Source: Pyrenula massariospora (lineage: Eukaryota; Ascomycota; Eurotiomycetes; Pyrenulales; Pyrenulaceae). From it: 64,000 nt of DNA. Positions 52,739 to 64,000 of the stretch are shown here, piece by piece. The stretch is from NCBI GenBank assembly GCA_021030905.1, contig JAGFMI010000017.1:372001-436000 (forward strand). The letters are read 5' to 3'. The translations under genes were made by a program, and so were the position numbers. Each line of letters opens with the position of its first letter. Within the stretch, counting starts at the first letter, position 1. A model generated the notes under the pieces. The model saw nothing but the letters and a program-made list of their open reading frames with translations, was not told the DNA's origin and did no database searches.

Positions 52739-54623
52739 TCACACAGGCGACATAGCTTTGAGCTGCAGATATCCCACGATTAGCGTGACAGCCGTCACCG
52801 TATATCCTGCAATCGAGAACGCGCCGCTGGGATCCTTGAGCAAGACACTGTACACGACTGCGCCGGCGCCACTGGTCCCAACCACGAGGACCAGAAGCCA
52901 CAGTAGTGTCACCCAGTTGAGGCCGCGTCGGATCCTGATGCCCCATGCCAGGTTGATGTTGAGAGTGCCGTTGGGGACGTAGCTTAGAGGCGCCTTTAGC
53001 TTCTTCGGGAAGAGATTTAGCCAGAAGCTGTCGAGATGGGGGCCCGGCTTCAGGAGCGAATGGAGAATCGTGTGTTCCAGGCTCGCGATCTTGAAATCCA
53101 ATGGGCAGGGGACGTAGTGGTAGTTATGTCGTCGGACTTCGTCTTCTGGGGGTAAGGAATTGGAAACGAAGTTCCAGGGTTGGGTGGTCTCTCTCGTTGG
53201 GACTAGGCAGAAGCTGACAAACTCGAGGCCGTGTGCTGTGGTTAAAGATGCATGGAACGGCCATGAGTCTTGTGGGCGATTTCTTTTCTGTATCCATCGC
53301 TCGGCTCGTGACATTAATGATGTCGGTTGCTGCCGTTGCCTGATATATTCGTCTCTTATCAAGGTGAACATGTACTCGTCATTCGCTATTGACGTAAGGT
53401 CAATCTGAGCAAGATTAGAAGTCAAGGCGGAATCGAAACATGTTAGGAGGAATCTTCTCTCCAATTCGGCATTCGTCGCAGAAGTCCCGCCCAGAGAAGA
53501 CGCTTTGGATGTAGGGACGGTTGGGACGTCGCCTGATGGTGCCGCAGCCTGGCCGGCTCCTGTCGTCAGATTCAGTGCAGTTGCTTCTCTCAAATGAACA
53601 GAGGATGTTCTTGATGTGGTCGAGCTCTGGCCAGCGGTAGCAAGGCTTCTAAATGTCGTTGTGGATGCATTCAATTCGTTTCGAGCTCGTGCTGAGGAGC
53701 TCCTAAGGGCCTCCTCTATCCTTGATGCAGCATTGGGCTGCAACTCTTGGATTTCAGCGTTCATGGATGCTCCACAACCCTAAACCACAATCGTTACTTG
53801 TCGCGCGTCTAAGAAAAGCATGGTAAGTGCAAGAAAATACGGTTAGGGGTACTCACACAGGTCCAACTGATCGGAATCGTGTCCTTTTCATCTGATCGCC
53901 AGAGCTTTCTCCGAGCTAGTAAATAGATACCGCGCATTTTGCTTGTGATAGTCACAAGAGTGTTGTTCGCGCTCAGTCCCCAAGAATACATCTCCTTTAT
54001 TTTCGTAAGATGGGCTCCCAACTCAGAATGTTAAAGCTTACCGAAATGCCCCCAGACCTTCTAACGAGCATTGCCAATTGACCGCCATTCTCATCCACAT
54101 CTGGACTATGCAAGATCGAAGAACGATTACTTACTGGAACCGGCGAATCAGGCGGATTCTGTCGAGATTCAATTGTGCCTGCCGTGTCAGACACCTCCAA
54201 TCCATTAGTGTCTTCTTTATCAATATCCTTTCTTGATAAATCCCGTAGAGGATTCGTCTTAATTCCACGTTCTGATATCTGAGTGCTTCTCGCTTCATCA
54301 TGAGCTTGACCGTCCAACATGGTTTTTTCTCTGAGTCTTAAAAAATCTGTCAACGGTACCGTTGACATCTCCTGACCCGAACTCAAGCTCTGAGTCGCAG
54401 AAGCATCGGGTGCTTTCGGCTTATACCGATGTTTCTGTGCCTGATCTACTCCAAATTTCAGCAAGTCCTGCGAGATTGGAGACGGGATTTTATGGTGCAA
54501 GTTCGTTGATATGGAGACTGGTTCATTAAACATGAAATCGTTACCTCTGAGTGTTGCCTGTCGATAATTCTGCTCCGGGGTCGCATCGTGCGGTTTTAAG
54601 GCGATCCAAAAGATACTTTCCAT
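52739..54623 (-). CDS. uncharacterised fungal protein with two C-terminal membrane spans
   Basis: Three exons: 54623-54042, 53994-53857 and 53779-52739, with introns of 48 bp (or 47) and 77 bp, both phase 0, about 586 residues. The first exon is low-complexity (Ser/Asp/Pro, many charged). Exon 2 has KLWRSDEKDTIPISWTCGCG (spliced to exon 3), a basic stretch before a Cys-containing ISWTC motif. Exon 3 has RRHNYHYVPCPLDFK and LFPKKLKAPLSYVPNGTLN, then NLAWGIRIRRGLNWV and two membrane spans (about the last 70 residues). This ISWTC...KKL...GWGI...TM-TM order is what I recall from a widespread uncharacterised fungal family. The start is not certain: the methyltransferase gene upstream ends within 50 bp, so joining of the two is possible. 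Confidence 0.65.
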
Positions 54624-54668
54624 CACTTCTTATCAGCAGAACTGAATCATTGAGGTGTCGATGATGTC

Positions 54669-55915
54669 TCACCATGGTATGGAGAATTGGTGTCTTTTTG
54701 ATTGGACCTCCTCCCGGACGCTGGCAAGAAAAACCTTCACATCCTCCGGCGTCCATTTCAGGGTCTGAACTAAAACTGATGGCGCCTGATCTAGGAGCAC
54801 TTGCAACAGGCCCCTCTCGACAAGGCCACCAAGCGCTCTGAGCTTCTCATCTTTTGACCATGTGCCTATCGGCCAATCATAGTGCTTTGAGGTAATATCC
54901 ACATAGCCGGCTTCACGAAGCTTGTCACCGAACGTGCTTGCCGCACACAAATCAATGCCAATCTTGGTACTTGCTTCCAGAACATAAGCGGCGCAACGGA
55001 GAAATGGAGACTCGGTGATTGAGAGAGAAGGGTCATCAAGACACCGGGGATGGAAGCAGTACTCCTGAATTTCAAGATAGCTGCCAGGTTCCAAACTCCT
55101 AATTCAAATGGGGTTAGCATACAGATGCTAGATCGTACATCGTCGACACAGATTTACATCAGCTTCATTCGGCAGCCAGGCCAGCCTACAACATGACCTT
55201 CAAGACACTAAGTAGCATGAGTTATTTCCATGCTAAAAGAAAAGTGCACGAGGTAACGCCTGGAATTTCCAATACTTTCATTACCGTCCTTCGAGTGACC
55301 TGAATCATTTCCGACGAAAACGGTAGACCTACTTGAACGTCTGGTTGAACAAGTGCAGCCAATTATGGATCGATGTACTCAAAGCTCGTACATGGATGAA
55401 CTCGAATTTCTCTAAAAAGTCCCATTCTGCCTCAAGATCATCAATTGTGAACTTGCAATTTGGCGGAACCCTTCAAGAGCGTCAGTGACAATTGACTTAA
55501 GTAAGATATTTCGAATGGCGCACAAAAAAAGGTGCACAGGTCTGCTATAATTAGTAATGTGACTTGCAGCCAGTCGAAGTTCTCATCGTGCCTTAAATCA
55601 CCTCCAGTAACTTGAGTCTCGGGATGTTCAGACGCAAAATCCACGGTCCATGTTCCTATGCCAGATGAAATTTATTCAGCAATGGACTTGCCAGTCCTAT
55701 GCGCGTGAGGTTGACAAACCTAGTCCACATCCCATATCAAGGACGCGGTGAAGGGAACTTGGTACAGGCGCAAGATATAATCGCCCATCTAGAGTCAATC
55801 GGAAAGCCTTATGTAGAATGTGCTCAAGAGGTTCCGCTGGATCAGGGTCAATATTGTGTATGTCCTTGTCGCTGCTGCGGGCAGATGCAAGATCCCAAGG
55901 ATTTGGGCCCCCCAT
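54669..55915 (-). CDS. LaeA-like SAM-dependent methyltransferase
   Basis: Several exons on the minus strand. The first (55915-55720) has DGRLYLAPVPSSLHRVLDMG and the glycine loop VLDMGCGLG; it joins exon 55655-on through a phase-1 intron (55656-55719) to give GTWTVDFASEHPETQVTGGDL. A later exon (about 55460-55330) carries VPPNCKFTIDDLEAEWDF and FIHVRALSTSIHNWLHLF. The last (about 55098-54669) has LEPGSYLEIQEYC, YDWPIGTWSKDEKLRALGGL and WTPEDVKVFLASVREEV. This is the order of LaeA-like methyltransferases, which act on secondary metabolism or development. The joint between the second and third exons could not be fixed, and the C-terminus, which normally ends in a G.KP-type motif, is unclear. 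It may be a little damaged. Confidence 0.7.
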
Positions 55916-57358
55916 TCTAGGAAAGGACACCAAAGAATTTTAGAAATAGGTGAGAACGCAAGTCAAAGTTCTTCAGAGTCAGTAAGGTCAAAATACAGAC
56001 ATGCGGGGTATAAACTTTACAGCCTGATCGACCGCCAAGGGGTTACATTCGAGGCCACGCCCTTCATGCATATTCATAACGAGGCTCAGGTCATTGGTCC
56101 AATAAGAGAAATTGTGAGTTGCAGAAGCAAGTGAAACTGCCATCGATTCTGGCTAGCCTGATGATCACGACATCTGGACAGATGGTTCCCTCAGGGAAAG
56201 TCTTCCTAAGCTATTGCGAAAGGCACAAACTATCACAAACCTATTTACCATTAGCTAAGAGTGAAAGGGTAATAGGTATGTAGCTACCTAGCTTGCTGGT
56301 CCATGCCTCTAGCGTAGACCGGAGGTTATGGGTGACTCTGGTGACAGTGCACCAACGGGATATCTGAGGCTCTTCCACCCTGCGATCTACCGTACGCAAA
56401 GCCTCTGGTTCTCTAACACCTTTGTGCCTTCTAGAGGACACCCTCAGATCAGCTTGTACCATTGACTCTGCTCGCTAGTACTCATGCCACCACGGTACCT
56501 CACTGCGCTACCTGATTCTGTGCGAACAATATGCTGTATGAGCAGCAAAATCCTTGATTGTATACGTGGCCGGTTTCCACAGCCAGATCACTCAGGCACG
56601 GAAAAAGCATGCGGAGGATACTGTCTCGACAGACCACATTGTGAAAGATGGCTGAGCCGGTCTTGAGAAACCAAAACTTTGCGTAAACGCTCCCAGATTC
56701 GGTACGCGAACGTCGCTAAATCGGCGAGACCTGCCCCGGACAAGCGATACGCCAGCAAGTTGATAGCTTTGAGCAAAACTCGACCACCAGCGCTTTCACA
56801 ACCTTGCTTCTGAACATTCAACGCTCAGCTCGTCGGTCGGCAGCTGGGGCATTTCAAATTGTGGGATATGGTGGTGGAGAGCTCGCCGACCCTCGCTCGA
56901 AGGGCTGGGACGGAGAATAGGTCAAGAACTCGGCGGATTGGTGTTATACGTGAAGGGTTTGCGTGAAGGGCTGGCAGCTTGGAATGTGAGACTAATCACA
57001 CTCTTGTCCAAAATCCTTGTATTATAGATCGCAACAATCAGTCAGCAAAAAGCAGTGATCGTATCGAGGCTCCCAAACTGATCTTAGCGCTCGCCATTTC
57101 CACCAGAGCTGGCGAATTTGACAATGATGATAACACTACAGATTAAATCTCTCTTTGTCTAAACGTAGGATTAAATCAACTGGCTGCAGCTTGCTAGACG
57201 TAAGGATCCTGTCATCTTGAGAAGGGGCTAGATTGCTCAAAGCAGATCGCGGAGGTGGGTCAGAAAAGTCTTTGGTCTGTATATTTCAATGTGGTTTCGA
57301 CTTTTGGAGCAGGTACTAAATAAACGCTGACAGTTCATCCAGAGAGTAAATCGAGAAT
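55916..57358. other. intergenic, no gene seen
   Basis: About 1.4 kb between the methyltransferase and the second HET gene. Frames are short and unsupported on both strands. No RNA gene or repeat was recognised. Confidence 0.5.
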
Positions 57359-59512
57359 TCACTCGATCACAATAACTCTCCGCTTCAGGCTCCCATAGAG
57401 CTCCGGCCACTTTTCTGCTTGACCGCCGCTACGGATCGCTGAGCCGACACGGATGAAGACATCTTCTTCAGACCGCTCATCCACCTCCCGTTTTTTCCGC
57501 AAGAGTAATCCTTTACAGCCTCTAGTGGGAAGGAATGCTAAATTTATCGGTTGCTTTGGATTTGTATCTGGAAGATCAAGGAACTCGTATTCTGAAACTG
57601 AGTAGCGCGATGGTGGATCCTCGGTGGCCCGGGAGCAAGGTCTCAACCTAGATTGAGTGTATAATGTGCCATACACTCTCGCACCACGGTCCCAGACAAG
57701 GTCGATCAAGACGCAACGTATGGTTAATCTGCCATTCGTGACCTGACCAAAGGGAAGGTGGGGTGACACCAGCGTGATTTCGCACGCGAGAATCTCCATA
57801 CGATCACCAATCCTCGTGTTATCAACGGAGCTGGGAAAGTAATGACTTCCATCAACTGCTGCCCATGACCATGACGGGATCTGGGTATGCTTGTTTCGAC
57901 CAAAGACAGACCATTCCAAGCCTGCGCGTAAGAAGTTAAACCAGATGCCCGCACAGTATGGACCCAGCATGTCTCCATACTGATCTGCATATGCATTGGC
58001 TAAAGCTGATAGCGCAACGAGTTTGTCGTTCGGATTAGTCAATTCTCGTCTAGAATAGTCGTCGACAATGGTTACCCAAGACCGGTTAATCTCCTGGGGA
58101 GATGGGCAATTGAGACTCCATTTTTGCAGTCCAGACATCGAATCACGATCAAGACACTGAAATAATCGGTCACGGCTCATCGCGTTCCCCGGACCATACA
58201 TGATCTTTCCCTCCCGCCTTTCCACGTGATCACACTGCCAAATCATTCCACCCATAGATGGGAGAATCAGGACCCGAGGGCATAGTATTCGCTCTTGAAG
58301 GACCCAGGCTCGAGAGTGTAGCGGTTCAGACAGTGGCTGATACCAGCGTGGCTTAACTTCTAAAAATACTGGATGAGAGTCTCCCTCTTGTGTAAAGCAA
58401 TTCAGTTTCAAGTATCTTGACCGTCGAATTTGCAAATTGTGCAGTACATGAAAGTCATTCGTTTCGGGTGAAGGAGATAAGAATGAATCATGTACAGACG
58501 TTAAGCCTGAGGCCTGGAGGACGAGTGTAGCTCCTCGAATATAGTCGGCCATATTAGAGATTTCGTTGGTAAGATCGTCCGGGGAATCCTGGATGATACA
58601 GAGCGCATCAATCCATAAATACCGAATTTCCAAACGCCTTGTAACGTCAACAGCGTCTTTAAGAGCTTGTGGGAGCATCACAAGTGGAACTTCATTCTGA
58701 AAAGATTCTAGTAAAGTAGATTTCAGGGTGAATTGCTGCGAGCCTCCCCATCTATATGATAGGAACACGTATGATTGAATCTTCACGTCCTCATTGGAAG
58801 TCAACTGCATGTCTTTTGTAGTGTCGTCCGGCATAACATCAAGAACTCGTAGAGGAAGGCGCTGTGTCTTGGTGGCAGAGCATTCCATGTGATGCTCCAC
58901 GCAATCACGGAGCCAGTTTTGCGCAAGGTGGCTGGAGAAACTCGATGCACCCTTGCTTGCTTCTTCGAAAAAGTAATGAATTGACGAGTCGATAATGCCC
59001 AGAAATCAGCAAGTCTCTCTTTGCGTGGTTGACAGTTATTCAATGTGGAAATAGAGCATACCTAATTTGGTGGATATACCGAACTGTGGTGAATCGTACA
59101 TTGTTACAGTGGACTCGTCATTATCTAAGAAGAGGCACTCAATATCTACAGAAACTCTGTCAATACGAGTTGGAAGAACTCTAGCTGGTGCCTCAAGCGT
59201 CACAACAACCTCAAACAACAGATCGGGCACAATTTTGTGGTGACTGAACATCAAATGATCACAAAGAATCTCGCACCACCAGCAACCTTCCAGAGCGGAC
59301 TCGTATAGTTCGCCGTATTTAACATTGTATTCGAACTTTGGCGTCTCTCTCGACTGGCCTCGATTAATTATCGCTTCGGGATTGAGGCATTGCCATCCGT
59401 CACGGCTCCAAACACCAGCCTGGCAGCGCTGGCAAAGAGATGTGGAAACTTCGGGCTCGGAATGCTCGAGTCTGCTCTTGTCTCGCGACCTTTCGACAGA
59501 TCCGACGGACAT
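57359..59512 (-). CDS. HET-domain protein (heterokaryon incompatibility family)
   Basis: Two exons: 59512-59062 and 58962-57359, with a 99-bp intron (GTATGC...CGAAG, phase 1), 684 residues. The start is the ATG at 59512-59510; the frame is open a little further but without ATG. The N-terminus has CQRCQAGVW and CWWCEILCDHL, Cys pairs typical of this HET subgroup, then WLRDCVEHHMECS before the domain. HET domain: YVFLSYRWGG (about 215-224), RYLWIDALCIIQDS (about 265-278), ADYIRGATLVLQAS, and SRAWVLQERILCPRVLIL. DDYSRRELTNPNDKLVALSA follows, as usual. It should act in non-self recognition in the cytoplasm. It differs in build from the HET gene at 48887, so it is not a recent duplicate. Confidence 0.9.
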
Positions 59513-60174
59513 TCTGGCAGATGAAAGTTCTATTTGAATAGTCAGAAATTGTTTGGAACTTCTCAAGTGGCTAAAATTGTTTGCCACATAGGTTTCGTGT
59601 CTCTTACATCTAAGTAGTCTTGCAAGGCTGGAGGTAGGTACGGCAACTAGAGGGGGACTTTTCTATGCTACAGGTCCACAAAATTCGTATATTTTTGTTG
59701 AATTCGTTCTTATTGAAGGGCTGAGCTCGACGGTACTTTCGGCCTTCAGACCCAAGACATGGCATTGTAAGCGCCCCGAGCTGAACCCGGTTGTCCTACG
59801 TGAACAGCATTGCCCCGCAGCCTCTGCAGGTGGCCGTCACACATTGTGGTCAATCTTCGGAGAGCCGGCGGTGGCTAGAGAGAGGCTAAAAGTGTATGTA
59901 GCCAAGCACAACGCTATAGTGGTAATTTTTTCCTTGACCTTACTTCTCGTCCGTAGAGCAAGATGTCCTAAAACAGTGAGAGTCATCTCTTCCTTGGCAG
60001 GCCAACAGCACCGCTAAGTCCAGACGGAAAGTCTTGAATAAAAGGCAGTAAAAGGCATAGAAGAAGAAAGCTGACTCCTCTCCTCTCCCACCCATTGTGG
60101 CTGTCTTACAACATTTCGGAGCACGAGATAAAGACTAGAAGTTTAATCAGCACTATCCAACCGAGAGATCTAGC

Positions 60175-60543
60175 ATGCTCGTCAGCAACCCCAACAAGCC
60201 AAGCAAGAATCCAGCTCTATCGGTTGCCGTCTACCCTGATCTATGCTCTACACAGCCAAGGCAGCCTGCAAGCATCCAACATGAAGAGCTGAAACTTCGA
60301 GAGCTTTCCTGCTATCCCAAAGCCACACTGCACATCTCGTTTGGCGACGGCCCAACCGACACCTCACAGAAACACCACAAGCCCATAGGCAACCAATTTC
60401 AGCCAGTCCAAAATCTCGACGAGCCACAATCGCTAGCCCCTCCTCTAGTTAGTCCCGCTGTGATCACGCTCTCGAGGGCGAATGTAATTTGCGTGGTATC
60501 CTTCAGAAGTAGACTTCGAATACTCTTTCCCCCCAATCCTTGA
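60175..60543 (+). CDS. possible small protein of unknown function
   Basis: Frame of 122 residues from ATG 60175, rich in Pro, Ser and Gln (LSVAVYPDLCSTQPRQPASI). No signal peptide, membrane span or known fold. It directly precedes a homopyrimidine tract, and its codon use is not clearly coding. It is kept as a low-confidence candidate only. Confidence 0.2.
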   Translation: MLVSNPNKPSKNPALSVAVYPDLCSTQPRQPASIQHEELKLRELSCYPKATLHISFGDGPTDTSQKHHKPIGNQFQPVQNLDEPQSLAPPLVSPAVITLSRANVICVVSFRSRLRILFPPNP

Positions 60544-60557
60544 ACCTTCACCTCAGA

Positions 60558-60887
60558 CTATTCCCCCCTCCCCCATCCCCCATCCCCCCTCCCCTCTCCC
60601 CCTCACCCTATCCCCGTCCCCGTCAACCCGCCTCACATCCCTCAACAGACAAAAATCCCACATCCCGTCCCTTCTCCCCCCTCGGGGTCATCTCGGGGTC
60701 ATCTCGGGAACGCGTGAAGAGAGACAGAAAGACAGAAGGCGGAAACACATCGGTCGGTCGGTTGATAGGGCGGTGCTTCCGCGAGGATGGGTTCAGCGGG
60801 GGGATTTCTCGATGGCTGTTTGGACGGTGGCAGCGGACGGGGTAGGAGGGGGAGGGGGATGGAGGAGAGGGGGAGATGGGGGTGCTG
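60558..60887. repeat. paired homopyrimidine and homopurine tracts
   Basis: 60558-60616 is almost only C and T (C-runs of 4-6 separated by T or A), and 60838-60887 almost only G and A with G-runs. The two are roughly complementary in composition, so they could pair in single-stranded nucleic acid. The G-runs could form quadruplexes on one strand or the other. A short direct repeat, TCGGGGTCATC twice, lies at about 60681-60704. Confidence 0.6.
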
Positions 60888-61757
60888 GTGGGTTGTTCTT
60901 GTTTAAGCTAAGCTACAGGTGTTTGTGTGTGTGTTGTGAGGGTGAGCGGACGGCGGCGGGCGGATGTTGAGATAGGTGGCTTCTCTTAATTGGACACCGT
61001 GTTCCTGGTTTAGCTGATGGACTAGTTAGTGCGATGTATTCGTTCGCTCATTTGGCACAATTTCACATTCAGGCACAATTCATGGGAGGAGGGTGTGGTA
61101 TTTGAAGAAAAAAGTTTAGGGTTTAGTGCTGAGAGGCTGTGGACAGAGGGAGTTCCCGGGAGAACTGGTGTTGGAAAGAGAATCGACAAGGGGCGATTTC
61201 GTGGGCAGGATATGAGCGGGTTAGACAGTGTAGGCATGTCAAGTAGAGGGAAGAAAAAAAAGAAATTTCGGACGGATAGCAGATTTCCTGTTTAGGCGTC
61301 GGAACCAATCACTGGGATTTATGGGTAAATAAATGCAAGAATCGGGGACATGGCGGTAATGTTAAAATGATGTTCAAACCTCGAGTAACAGGTGAGATAC
61401 CAGACGGTAGATTAGCCCACGGCCTTATTTAGTCACTGACTTTTATCATGTGGCAGAATTTAAAATGACAGGAAGAACATTGTCAATTTTAGGGCCAAAA
61501 TGGCCGTTTTTAATAAAAACAAAAATAGATGATTGCCGCCCGCCTGAACCCCAAGATCGAGCTTCGAATAAAACTCCAACAACACCGTGGGTATACAATG
61601 TAGTACAAAAGTATTCCAGCCAAGCATGATTTCGCCCAGGAGAGAAGAGACGCCATTTAAGCAGGTCAAATACCTGCGAACGAAGGTAAAAGATGCCTAA
61701 ATATAGACATGAAGCAAGACACGAGCTTAAGAATCAGGATAGAAAGGACATCCGTGA

Positions 61758-63380
61758 CTAGTTCGAAACGAACAGGTTTTTGAAGCCATCCAACATACCA
61801 CCGAGGCTTCCGTCGTCTGGATAGACGTAGAACGCGAGGGCGATAATGATGTACCTGGCAACGTGCATTAGCAAGACTCCACGTCCTTCACACCAAAGCT
61901 ATAATAAGCGCAAGGCGCAAGATTGAAAGAAATGACACTCACATCCCCAAGCTCATGACACCCTCCAGGTAATTACTTTTTCCATCCTGAATCAACAGCG
62001 TCACCACCAAACTGCTTACGAAGAACGCTACCGTCTCAAATGTCTCGAATCGTAACGTCATGTCTCGGTCCATAATCCATCCCAGGACGACTAAGAATGG
62101 CGTCACAAACAGGGCGATTTGCAGACTAGAGCCAATCGCAACTCCGATTGCAAGGTCCATCTTATCCTTCCACGCGACGACTACAGCTGTGACGTGTTCT
62201 GCTGCATTTCCAACGATAGGAATGAGGATTAGACCAATAAAAGTGCGACTAAGGTGTGCTTTTTCGACAATGGCATCGATGCTGTCAACAAGATAGTCTG
62301 CGCAGATGGCCACAAGGATAGTAACAATGACTAGCATAAGGGTGGACTGCCAAGCGTTGATGACAACCTCCTCATGCTCGTCTTCGTCTTCGCCTTCGCC
62401 TTCGCCTTCTTCGCTATTTCCGTTCTCCGCGTCAAAAATTTCACTGTGGGTCTTAAGCTGGAAGACAAGGTACATTGTGTAGACGAAAAGCAAAATGATG
62501 GCTGTCCCGTGGGAAAGAATGAGAATGTTTTCCTCCGAATCAGCGCTATTAGAACTGCGAAGAGCGGCGTAGAGAGTGGCCGGGATGATCAGAGAGGCAG
62601 TTGCAACAGCCATAAGGGACGACATTGTAGATGCGACTGTTGAATTGAAGCTTTGTTCTTTGTAGCGAATACCACCGGCGACAAAGCAGCAACCGAGGAC
62701 GAGGAGAATATTGGAAAGAATGCTACCAAGCATGCTTGCTTGCACGATACGGATTTCATTATCACGGAGGGCAATGATGCTGACCTGGGAAGCATTAGTG
62801 TGAGCGCTGGGAAGTTTGAGTATGAGAAACCTACAATTAGTTCCACAGCGTTTCCGAAAGTAGCGTTCATCAAGCCACCCAGAGTTTGTCCCAGGGGAAT
62901 CGCCAGTTGCTCGGTCGCATAGCTGAGAAGAGAGGCAAGTGGCACGATGGCGAAAAAGTTGAGGATAAAGACGGTGGTCGGATCCCAGTGCAGAAGTCCC
63001 GATATGATCCCTAAAGGCACAAATACCAACAAGACATTGACGTAGTTGCCGGCTAATATTACCCATGTCTTGTGAGCCGCATCTGCTGGGTACTTCACGT
63101 ATGGCCGATTATCTTCATAGTAAGGACGACCGTCGGAATTGTACATCAGACCGCTCAGAAGATGTGTATGCTCGTTCGGCTCCGCGCTACCATTTTCAGC
63201 TGCCATACCGTCAGCAGCTTCCCTCGTCCTTGATCTTGAAGCGGCACGACGGAACTGGCCTTTCAGACCAGGGCTGTGAATCGGAGGCTGCAGATGACGG
63301 CCGCGCTGTGCGGAGTCTGGGGTATTGGTCGACGTACTGATGCCTCTTTGCTCGCCGCCTGCACTTGACTCTGGTGCCAT
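61758..63380 (-). CDS. vcx1: vacuolar-type Ca2+/H+ exchanger (CAX family)
   Basis: Three exons: 63380-62835, 62784-61943 and 61854-61758, with introns of 50 and 88 bp (phases 0 and 2), 494 residues. The start is the ATG at 63380-63378; upstream codons in frame lack ATG. The two CAX signatures are present: GNAVELI at the exon 1/2 border (followed by VSIIALRDNEIRIVQ) and GNAAEHVTAVVVA in the second half. These Gly/Asn/Glu helices bind Ca2+. Between the halves is the expected acidic loop (EEGEGEGEDEDEHEE). About ten to eleven membrane segments are seen. The protein moves Ca2+ into the vacuole in exchange for protons. The disordered N-terminus (about 100 residues) is longer than in some relatives and may be regulatory. 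The last exon encodes only YIIIALAFYVYP and a tail. Confidence 0.93.
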
Positions 63381-64000
63381 TGCAGAGACGGCCGAAGTCA
63401 CTCTGGACAAGACACGACCACTCCCGGTTCGGGAAAAATTCTTTCGGAGATTTGTCGCAGCTAGATTCGGATTGGGCGATGTGTAGCCGTCAAGTCAGCC
63501 TTACAGGCTCTTCCCGTTGTGTTACTGAGGAACGTGGTCCAGGAAGGATCGGAGGCGTATATTGATAGATGTGTAGGTGGAACAAGGCCCAAAGGACAAA
63601 GACTCACACATTGGTGACACTAGGGATGACACAGATGCAAGGGATTGCAAGTCTCAGTGCACGGCGGACTTTGAATGCTGCAAGCTTCCACGGTACAGTG
63701 AAGCTGGGAGCCTTGGCGGGGCCGGAATGAAGAAAGATGGGAAGAAGGGTGCCGGAGCCCAAAGCTCTAGATATCAAGTGGTTGGTACGTCGGACTTGGC
63801 GCGGGCAGACTTGGATTGGTGACGGGGGGTCGGTCAGGCAGAGAAGGGAATGTGCCCCTCTCTTTTGAGAATTGGAGGAGTAATAGATGAGGTGAGGGTT
63901 TAATTGGGAACAGGGGGGGAGGTCGGGTAGCTGTGACTGGCAATTGCGGACTGTTGTCCAAGCAGTCAGAGGGGAAGAAATCTTGCACAGCCTCCCTTGG
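63381..64000. promoter_or_regulatory. upstream region of the exchanger gene
   Basis: Probable promoter and leader of the Ca2+/H+ exchanger. The plus-strand frame 63577-63822 and the minus-strand frame 63767-63988 have no recognisable content. The window ends here. Confidence 0.45.

Larger units (their letters stand above)
59513..61757. other. long intergenic region with purine/pyrimidine tracts
   Basis: About 2.2 kb. A 122-codon frame at 60175-60543 (plus) has no domain. The tracts at 60558-60616 and 60838-60887 are listed separately. Other frames, such as 61029-61295, look accidental. Confidence 0.5.

Noticed and set aside
60540-60845. Proline-rich plus-strand frame
   Set aside because: It is the translation of the homopyrimidine tract, with no coding character after it.
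1-64000. tRNA, rRNA and CRISPR features
   Set aside because: No cloverleaf with the conserved T-loop and box sequences, no rRNA-like block and no evenly spaced direct repeat array was recognised on reading; short tRNAs could still be missed without a scan.

Overview
The window looks like nuclear DNA of a filamentous ascomycete (Pezizomycotina); the class cannot be fixed from the sequence alone. The reasons are short GT-AG introns (about 46 to 160 bp) with CTRAY-type branch sites, a fused NUP98-NUP96 gene, fungus-specific families (HET, DUF6594, DUF3433-like, 2EXR/F-box-like, LaeA-like methyltransferase), and AT-rich or transition-riddled stretches of the kind left by repeat-induced point mutation (RIP).

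Layout. 0-1 kb: C-terminal end of a membrane protein cut by the window edge. 1.5-2.4 kb: AT-rich island. 4-7 kb: two related F-box-like genes with a frameshifted gene remnant between them. 7.4-10.5 kb: two minus-strand genes of unknown function. 12-13.9 kb: a Y-family DNA polymerase of the iota type with a C-terminal ubiquitin-binding zinc finger. 15.6-19.9 kb: two neighbouring coiled-coil paralogues; a third lies at 33.8-35.7 kb. 21.6-27.2 kb: a protein with two retropepsin-like DTGS sites, a DUF6594 membrane protein and a large conserved unknown. 27.2-33.8 kb: gene-poor, with a decayed minus-strand coding region.

36-48 kb is the housekeeping core: a short-chain dehydrogenase, GET2 (tail-anchored protein insertion), acetyl-CoA synthetase, and the NUP98-NUP96 nucleoporin precursor in six exons. 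48.9-59.6 kb is accessory: two HET-domain genes flank a LaeA-like methyltransferase, a two-TM fungal protein, a minisatellite, a dispersed repeat and a 113-bp foldback element. 61.7-63.4 kb holds a vacuolar-type Ca2+/H+ exchanger, followed by its upstream region.

The genes do not form one pathway. The most notable points are the coiled-coil family, the two-site retropepsin-like protein, the UBZ3 finger on the polymerase, the repeat pair with RIP-like differences, and a switch from C-rich to G-rich coding strand inside several genes. Exon boundaries were worked out by eye from frame, splice signals and family resemblance.
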